Shown here in pieces: positions 57,721 through 64,000 of a stretch of 64,000 bases of DNA (position 1 is the stretch's first letter; each line of letters begins with the position of its first letter). Source of the stretch: Straminergon stramineum (taxonomy: Eukaryota; Streptophyta; Bryopsida; Hypnales; Calliergonaceae); contig OY987267.1 in NCBI GenBank assembly GCA_963920665.1, positions 1,860,001-1,924,000 of the forward strand. The letters are read 5' to 3'. A program made the translations under genes and the position numbers. Under the pieces are notes generated by a model, which saw only the letters and a list, made by a program, of their open reading frames with translations, had not been told where the DNA came from and did not search any database.

Positions 57721-58427
57721 GTCATCAAGTGTGTAATCATTAGATATCCACAAAAAAACTCATATTCCTTCGGAAGCATTCAAAGCACACATCCAAGTAC
57801 ACAACATCAACTACTAAAGGCAAATGAAAATTTCACAATTCCAAGTAAAAATGCAAAGAATAATTGAATCACATCAATGAATATCCAAGTAATATCAGTG
57901 TAAAGTCAAGCTACCCATTACCAACCTGACGATTCCTTTAGCAATCTCTAGGGTACCAAAAATTCAACAAGGGTTGGGATTGATTTCCATCATTCCTTTC
58001 GTAGTTGGTTATAACTCTATAGTGTCATAACACATGTCCTAGGTTTTAAGTGCCAAAAGTGAGTAGAAAGAAGATTGTGAATGAGCACTTATGGGGCACT
58101 CTTACAACACACTGGTGATGCATTTGGCTTCCAAAATTCATAGTAATTTTAATTTCAAGGAATAAAATTAGCAAAAATTTGCATTCCCTATAATTCCTAT
58201 CTTTCTACATGGATTTTTTTTTGCATCGCCTTCCACTGCTTCAGATCACGAGCACAATCCATTAAGCGATTGGTTAATATGGGTGGCTCGACCTTTCTAG
58301 AACTACTGATATTTTCCGCTTAACTTACATGTAACATTGAAACCTAAATTTGTAAATTTTCTTCCACTTGCAATGAAATTTCGATTCATTTGTGTCACAA
58401 AAAAACAAAAATCAAAACATAAAATAG
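57721..58427. other. AT-rich spacer
   Basis: May include the degraded 3' end of the LINE. No gene is supported. Confidence 0.4.
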
Positions 58428-58880
58428 TCAAAAAGAATTCACCGGCAATGCACGATCAAATTCAATTCTGATTGTGTCACTGGTAGGAACTTGGAACTTG
58501 TCTGCCGTCAAGGAATGTTCCTTGGAATCCTTGCCATAAAGTTCGAAACTTCTACTATTGTTTAGCCACTGACTTGCGTCATGCCACCCTCCACTTGTCC
58601 CCCGCATGTCGAGACATTCACCAATATCAACATCTGATTGCAATCCCAGTGATTGAGTTCAATGAAATCCCACTTTTCTGCAGGCCATGGTTTTGTTAAC
58701 TTACTTAAATGAAATTTTGGAAGTCGAGCACGGAGGAAGTGAGCATGATCTTGTGAAAGTCAAAGCTAGTGAGCGTGAGCTCCACTGGTTGGTGCACGAT
58801 GTCTCCCCAATGGAATTGATGACCTAATTCGCCATTCTTTATCAATATTTGAGCAGCCAGAAACACTCCAAGTCTTGTGT
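58428..58880 (-). pseudogene. Unidentified possible gene fragment
   Basis: Minus-strand frames at 58428-58643 (GTSGGWHDASQWLNNSRSFE, then SDTIRIEFDRALPV before a GTGAATT donor-like site) and, in other frames, upstream at about 58650-58870 (NGELGHQFHWGDIVHQPVEL; KPWPAEKWDFIELNHWDCNQ) have protein-like composition in an AT-rich setting. The frames cannot be joined without shifts. I do not recognise the family. It may be exons of an unknown gene or a decayed copy. Confidence 0.25.
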
Positions 58881-59316
58881 GGGAATTTAATTAAGAAACT
58901 GAAGAGGAAACTCCCCCATTCAACTGAAGTACTGTTGCAACTGAAGTGATCGAGTGAGGTTCAGAGTTCCATTTGCATTGATTGACGGAGGCAGACAAGG
59001 GAGGTGCATTCAGTTGCAGTGACTTGCAGTAGGAACCATCCATTTTGCTTACAACTGGTGACCGACCAGACTAAGTTAGACTACGGTAGTGCAGAAGTAC
59101 AACTAGTGCGAGGTCCGAAAACTGACCAGATCTCTCTAACAGCATCCGCTACTGCAGAAGTACACTTTGCTTTCTTCAATGCATGGAAATGTACCAGTGG
59201 TGGTACATTTCAGGAGGTGGATGCTTGTGGTGACTAGACAATGCCTTCAAAAATTGGTAGCTCATTCCATGAAGGTCAAAAAAAAAGTACTGAGTATGAA
59301 ACAACTTGGGGGTAGC
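58881..59316. other. Spacer of mixed composition
   Basis: Frames at 59004-59237 and 59167-59370 have no recognisable domain. The words ACTGCAGAAGTAC and AGTGCAGAAGTAC occur at about 59151 and 59089. Confidence 0.4.
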
Positions 59317-59319
59317 TTA

Positions 59320-59860
59320 GGGCCTGTCTTACATCAAAAAATTTGGGCTCCAACCCATGAGCATAAGTAGTAAGATAAGGGATGAGACCATTGTAAGTAA
59401 GTGGGGTACTATGCTTGAAACAAGGGATTTATGTAGGTAGTGGTCCAAACATTTGGGGTGTAAACCAAAAGGGTTGAGTCATGCTCCATTGTGCATTTGG
59501 GCTGAATCTTTTAAGTAGAGTTATCCATAGAAGCCTTTTGTAGATTTATCCCATAGTGATGGGACCTCTTGTAGTCAACGTTGCCCTACTGTTTGTGTAA
59601 TGTTTTGTTGTGCCTCCCTCAAATTTTGGTTGTTTGGGATGATTTCAAGCTAAAAAGGGCCCAAATCAAGTAGTATTCAAACATAAATGATTGGTCATGG
59701 AGGATTCCAACAAAGACCTTCATCCATTGAAAAAATGATGGGCTACAACCCAAGTTCTATTTGGTGTAAACCCCAAAATCTAGATACCATAGCTATCTTC
59801 CAATCAAAACATTCCATTTCTTGGGGTTCCAACCCAAAGCTCTTGGATGTAAATAGGCCC
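59320..59860. mobile_element. PIF/Harbinger-type element with TTA target duplication (541 bp)
   Basis: The left end GGGCCTGTCTTACATCAAA and the complement of the right end, GGGCCTATTTACATCCAAG, align with one gap. Further inside, TTTGGGCTCCAACCC matches TTTGGGTTGGAACCC. TTA flanks both sides (59317-59319 and 59861-59863). The element is non-coding and of Tourist MITE size. Confidence 0.9.
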
Positions 59861-59863
59861 TTA

Positions 59864-62450
59864 GATGCAAATTCCATTTTTCTTTCTATATAAAGCTTAT
59901 AGTAAAATATTTCAAAGAGTTTGATTTCCCCCCAAATGCAATCAATTCTTGAAGGTATGCTTTATGTTCCTTCTACCTTATTTCAACCCCCAAAAGTCCC
60001 TTTGTGTTAGTCTATCTAAGTAGATGAGAATGAGAATGTCATACCAACTCCACAATTCACCCCCCAAGCAATTGCTCCATTGCATACTAAACTCCACCAT
60101 CTTACAACTATATTCGATGGGATCCTCTAACTTCTTGTGTTCCATCCTTGCACTCTAAATTTGCCCCATAAATAATAAGTTGGACAATTACAAGTCTAAT
60201 GTCAAAAAAAATTTCATTCAATTCATAATTTATTACAGAGAGAGAAAAATCAACAACAATCAAAAGAAGCAAATGCATGCTAACAAAAGTATCAAATAAT
60301 ATTTCATTTAGAGATCTTTGAATTAAATATACACTGGTGTATTTGATGATAGGTATATTTGTGCTAACAAAAACATCAAATGTCATATCATCTAGATGTC
60401 TTGTAAATTTGATATATAGTGATACAAACTCATAAAAGCTAAGTTATGTAGTAAAAATGAATAATATTTTATCTTTATTAAAAAAATGTGGATGCATGAC
60501 ATTATGGAACTTCCAAATATGTGATTTAAAAAAAATTATGGTAAGCCTTTGTTCTTTATTTGTATTCACTACTTGAAACTTTGACACAATACAATAGAGT
60601 CTTATGAAAATATTTTAGGGAACCAAAAAATCAATACTTTTCTTTCAATTTGCTTGTGTATCAAAACCCTTTGTGTGCAAAAGTAAAAATTTAATGCTCA
60701 TCTAGACCTATTCAAAATCCACATAAACAAATGTCATTCCAGATTCAACTTGAACTTTTCAAATTATATATATACATTTCAATATTATAACTTAACATGC
60801 ACCAAGTAACTTCATGCTATTGTAAGTGAGGTGCAAGATTTTTAAAATTCGAAAATGAAGTAAGGCATATTCTTTGAAGGATTTTTTTGCAAGATGCTTT
60901 TGTTTGTTTATAATTTTTTTAAAGAATTAATTATTCCTAGGCAATTCTAACATAAACAAACATGTCCTATAATTATAGCATCTATTATTGTCAAATTTGT
61001 CAACTAGTTTTTAAAATTTTTTGTAATTATTATCATTACTATCATGAAATATTAAAAAAAATAATGTGTTAAAAATGATTAAATCATTAAATAAATTGGA
61101 GATTTCGCCCAAAATGGAAAATAGCAATGATTCATAGTGTTAGTATACCGTCATTTAAACAATAATTTTAATTTTTACAAGATTTGAATTCCGAAAATAG
61201 GAAATTAATGTCCAATGATCTTTTTCTAGCTAAATTGATCAAATGTACAATCTAATTTTAGAAAATAGTCTTTTTATATGTATGAAAAGTCCTTGCTTTG
61301 CATTTTGATTTTGAAGATCTATGGTGGAAAATTTTAAATGATGTCATTCTCTCAAGTATCATGAATGAAGAGAATATCATGAAATTTAATGAATTTTAAA
61401 TCTATTTTATTCCATACAACTAATGTTAGAATGACAAAAATTATTTATAATTTTAGATTTTTAAAATTTAAAATTAGAAAAATACTAGTATATAACATTC
61501 AAAATTGAATACCTTCAACTCTAATAAATAGAGTTTGCAATTGCAATAATTCAAAAAACTTCTAGTTGTTTTCAAAATTTTCAAACAAGGTGGAAATTGA
61601 CTTGATAACTTTTAGTTTGAATCATATACAAAAACTACATTTTTTTTAGATAAAGTGTCTATGACATCATCTTTTAAGGGTAGTGTTCTCTTTTGTTCAC
61701 TCAAAAACACTATCCAACCCATTCCAAAAATGTAGAAGTAGTTATGTTATGTACCTAATATACATTTTTGAAAATGTAGAAGGTAATGAATAGATATGAT
61801 ATCTATACTTTAGTCCATTATAAAAACAAGCTAACATCTAAGTGCCTAGATAATTGAAAGAGTGGTTTAATGACCTAAGATTGTTGACTTGACATTTTAA
61901 AAATGATCCATTGGTTCAAAATAGAACACTTGGTCTACTTTCCCTTCAAGTTGGTAAGTCTTTCAAGTACTGATTTGGAAATTTGTTCCATCAACACCTC
62001 TACAAGTGACATTTTTTAATTCGTGATCATTGTTCTTTGCGATGTCACAACTTTGCCATTAAGAGTCCAAATTATAATAGATTTCCAATGGAGTTACATC
62101 AATCATCTAATTAACATGTATATATAGAAAAAGAATTCATTACTTTGCAAGTAACTTACAAGGCTAATAGAATCAATGTTCCCAACTCCATACCATGATC
62201 TCTGAGAGAGGCAAATATTTAATTGAAAAAATTCAAGTGACTATATTAGAATTTTCTAGGATTTAGTGCTAAGGACTCAGTCTCGTAGATCAAGGTGGAC
62301 CATTTCTAAATTCACAGCCTCTACAAATTTTCAAAATATTTTATAAAGTTGGGACAAACTCCAATTACAAAGCACCAATAAATTCACTTCGCTAGCACCA
62401 TTCCTAATACCTGAAATGAAAATGTTTGAACCAAAGAAAGCCCACAAAAA
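59864..62450. other. Long AT-rich spacer
   Basis: More than 2.5 kb of very AT-rich DNA with no supported gene, tRNA or structured repeat. Confidence 0.5.
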
Positions 62451-62559
62451 TTGGTTCCTCACTCATCACTCCCTAGTCCCTACTCATCACCAAAGACAAA
62501 GTGCCATCCAAGGAATAACTTCAAGAGAGTACAAAATCCCGTGAAGGAAAAAGAAGAAG

Positions 62560-63710
62560 AGAAACGGTCTCTCCGCAAAATGATTCATGTGCTGAAAAAG
62601 CAAAAGGTCGCGGACGGAATCTCAGCGCTGAGTGTGATAGCCCTCGCCCACCGTCCAATCGGGTTCGTCCACATCCATAGTCAATTGATACCCGTTACAC
62701 CCACCTCCCCGGTCATCAACCTTAAGGCCTATAGAGGCAGCCCGCATCACACTGCAAACTCTTTCTCGCACCTCCGACCCCTGGTGTGCTGTCGCGGGCC
62801 AATGCTAGCTGCCCCTTACCTTATTACCATTCTCTGCCGCTGCAGTCACTTCTACTCGTGCGCATTTGTTGCAGACTCCGCATTACGCAACTTCTGTGGT
62901 TGGTTTTCGTGCTGGCGATCCGATGGCGCACAGAACGAGGGCTTAGTGCGGCAGTTTGAGCTTGTTTCGGGAGGGATTGGTGGGGAGAGAATGTTGCAAC
63001 GCTTCTTACAAGCTTTTTCGTGGAGATAAATTAGTGGTGTGGGTCTCAGTAGATTTCATGAGAGTGCGAGCCGGTGGAGGATGAGGAGGAGAGGATGAGG
63101 AATTTTAGGGAGTAGGGTTTGAGGCCCGGGAGTCGGAGTCTAGTTTCATTGGGGACCTGTTTGGCGCTTTTCCTAGGTCGTGGTGTGTATTGGTGTGCAG
63201 TTTGAGCTTCGGTGGGGTAGTGATCTAGGGGGAGTATCTGGAGCGGCGAGTATCGTTTGTGGAGATGGTGTGACATTGTCTACTCGGACACCGAGTCTTT
63301 CTTATGATCAGTAGACTTGGAAGTGCAATGTTTGGAGCATGAATGATCCGAACCGAAAGCTGTGAACATAAACGTTCTAGAGGATGGAGTCATTGTAGCA
63401 GTTGATCTGGTGGCTACTTTGGGGGTTGGAGTTTGGAGTGCGGTGTAGAAAGGGATTGCTTGTGTGCGGGTTTGGCGGATGTGTGCCGCGTGATGCATTT
63501 CGTGTGATCTGTGGTGGTGGCGTGTAGTGTGAATGAGTCTAGGGGTGAGGCTGTGGCGGATTCAGTGTCCTGGGGAAGATGAATTCGAGTGCGATGGGGA
63601 TCGCATTGAGACGGCGATGACGACAGTGGGAGGGTCGTGACATCGAGAGCTTCACTATCCGCGGGTGGATAGGAATTGAAAGTTTAGGGTGGAGGCGACT
63701 GGGAGTAGCG
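62560..63710 (+). promoter_or_regulatory. Promoter and leader region of the SnRK1 gene
   Basis: Composition changes sharply to GC-rich near 62560 and stays so up to the kinase start codon, as expected for a promoter and 5' untranslated exon. A 192-codon frame (62451-63029) begins in this region with no recognisable domain, and several short upstream ATGs precede the kinase start. Splicing inside the leader is possible but no sites are assigned. Confidence 0.45.
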
Positions 63711-64000
63711 ATGGATGGACCGGGCAGCGGGCGTGGCGCTTCGGAGTACTATCTCCCCAACTACAAGTTAGGGAAAACTCTAGGTATTGGATCGTTTGGG
63801 AAAGTGAAAGTGGCCGAACATTCTCCTACCGGCCATAAAGTGGCCGTCAAAATTCTTAATCGGCGCAAGGTCAAGATGATGGACATGGAAGAGAAAGGTT
63901 GGTTGCAAGCCTTGGATCCCACTTTCACAAGCTCCTTGATGCATATTGAAGGAGAATGCGTGGATGTATCTTCTCATCTATGTACATTCAGCTAGACAGA
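63711..64000 (+). CDS. SnRK1/AMPK-type catalytic subunit, first coding exon (partial gene)
   Basis: The plant SnRK1 kinase (SNF1/AMPK alpha subunit) is an energy-sensing Ser/Thr kinase acting in cytosol and nucleus. The first coding exon, 63711-63897, encodes 62 residues plus one base. It has LPNYKLGKTLGIGSFGKVKV, with the glycine-rich ATP loop GIGSFG at about 25-30, and VAVKIL with the ATP-binding lysine at about 47. The exon ends after MEMEEK-like MDMEEK at GAAAG|GTTGGT, where plant SnRK1 genes also have an intron. The open frame after 63897 (GWLQALDP...) is intron read-through. The start follows a GC-rich leader, and the short MDG N-terminus fits land-plant homologues. The activation loop and regulatory domains lie beyond the window. 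Confidence 0.9.

Noticed and set aside
62451..63029. 192-codon plus-strand frame upstream of the kinase
   Set aside because: It has no recognisable domain, mixed low-complexity composition and lies in what looks like promoter and leader DNA; kept only as a note in the findings.

Overview
This window is nuclear DNA of a land plant. The evidence is spliced eukaryotic genes with GT-AG introns, a plant-type SnRK1 kinase start, a plant GMP synthase, telo-box motifs upstream of a ribosomal protein gene, and CACTA and PIF/Harbinger transposons. The long AT-rich, repeat-filled spacers suggest a large repeat-rich genome. A moss, lycophyte, fern or gymnosperm seems as likely as an angiosperm, but the sequence alone does not settle it. 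A run of exactly 200 N (34184-34383) is an assembly gap.

Only four genes look functional. They are an intronless MATE transporter on the minus strand (12935-14509), a complete six-exon GMP synthase on the minus strand (42916-46011), a four-exon 60S ribosomal protein L7/uL30 gene on the plus strand (46358-48012), and the first coding exon of an SnRK1/AMPK-type kinase on the plus strand (63711-63897), whose gene runs off the right edge. The GMP synthase and RPL7 genes are divergent and share a 346-bp intergenic promoter. Both serve basic growth: guanine nucleotide synthesis and ribosome assembly. I joined the exons by hand. They give open frames of 533 and 245 residues with consistent phases at every junction.

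The rest is mostly repeats and dead genes. From left to right: an LTR-like GC-rich end (1-518); a 5.06-kb non-autonomous CACTA element with diverse subterminal repeats (1099-6159); a decayed SWIM-like zinc-finger gene (about 6167-7323); a dispersed 1-kb AT-rich repeat called R1 here (9.1-10.3, 21.2-23.2 and about 54.5-55.6 kb, plus an inverted part near 24 kb); a MYND/SET methyltransferase pseudogene (17.6-19.6 kb); and a tandem pair of diverged 2.5-2.9-kb units, each with a TATA box, an internal minisatellite, a short ATG exon and a splice donor (26.6-32.1 kb). These are followed by several CACTA-ended elements (33.0-33.3, 34.4-34.7 and 39.5-40.6 kb), a 255-bp CATTAG-ended MITE family (38.4, 40.9 and 50.4 kb), a long foldback (49.7-50.2 kb), two PIF/Harbinger elements with TAA/TTA target duplications (52.3-53.1 and 59.3-59.9 kb), and a LINE relic (55.6-57.7 kb).

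I found no CRISPR array, no convincing tRNA or rRNA gene and no clear new defence or biosynthetic system. The most unusual items are the tandem promoter-exon units, the diversity of CACTA-type families with three-base duplications (one shown by a paralogous empty site), and the repeated 3' tail of the MATE gene.
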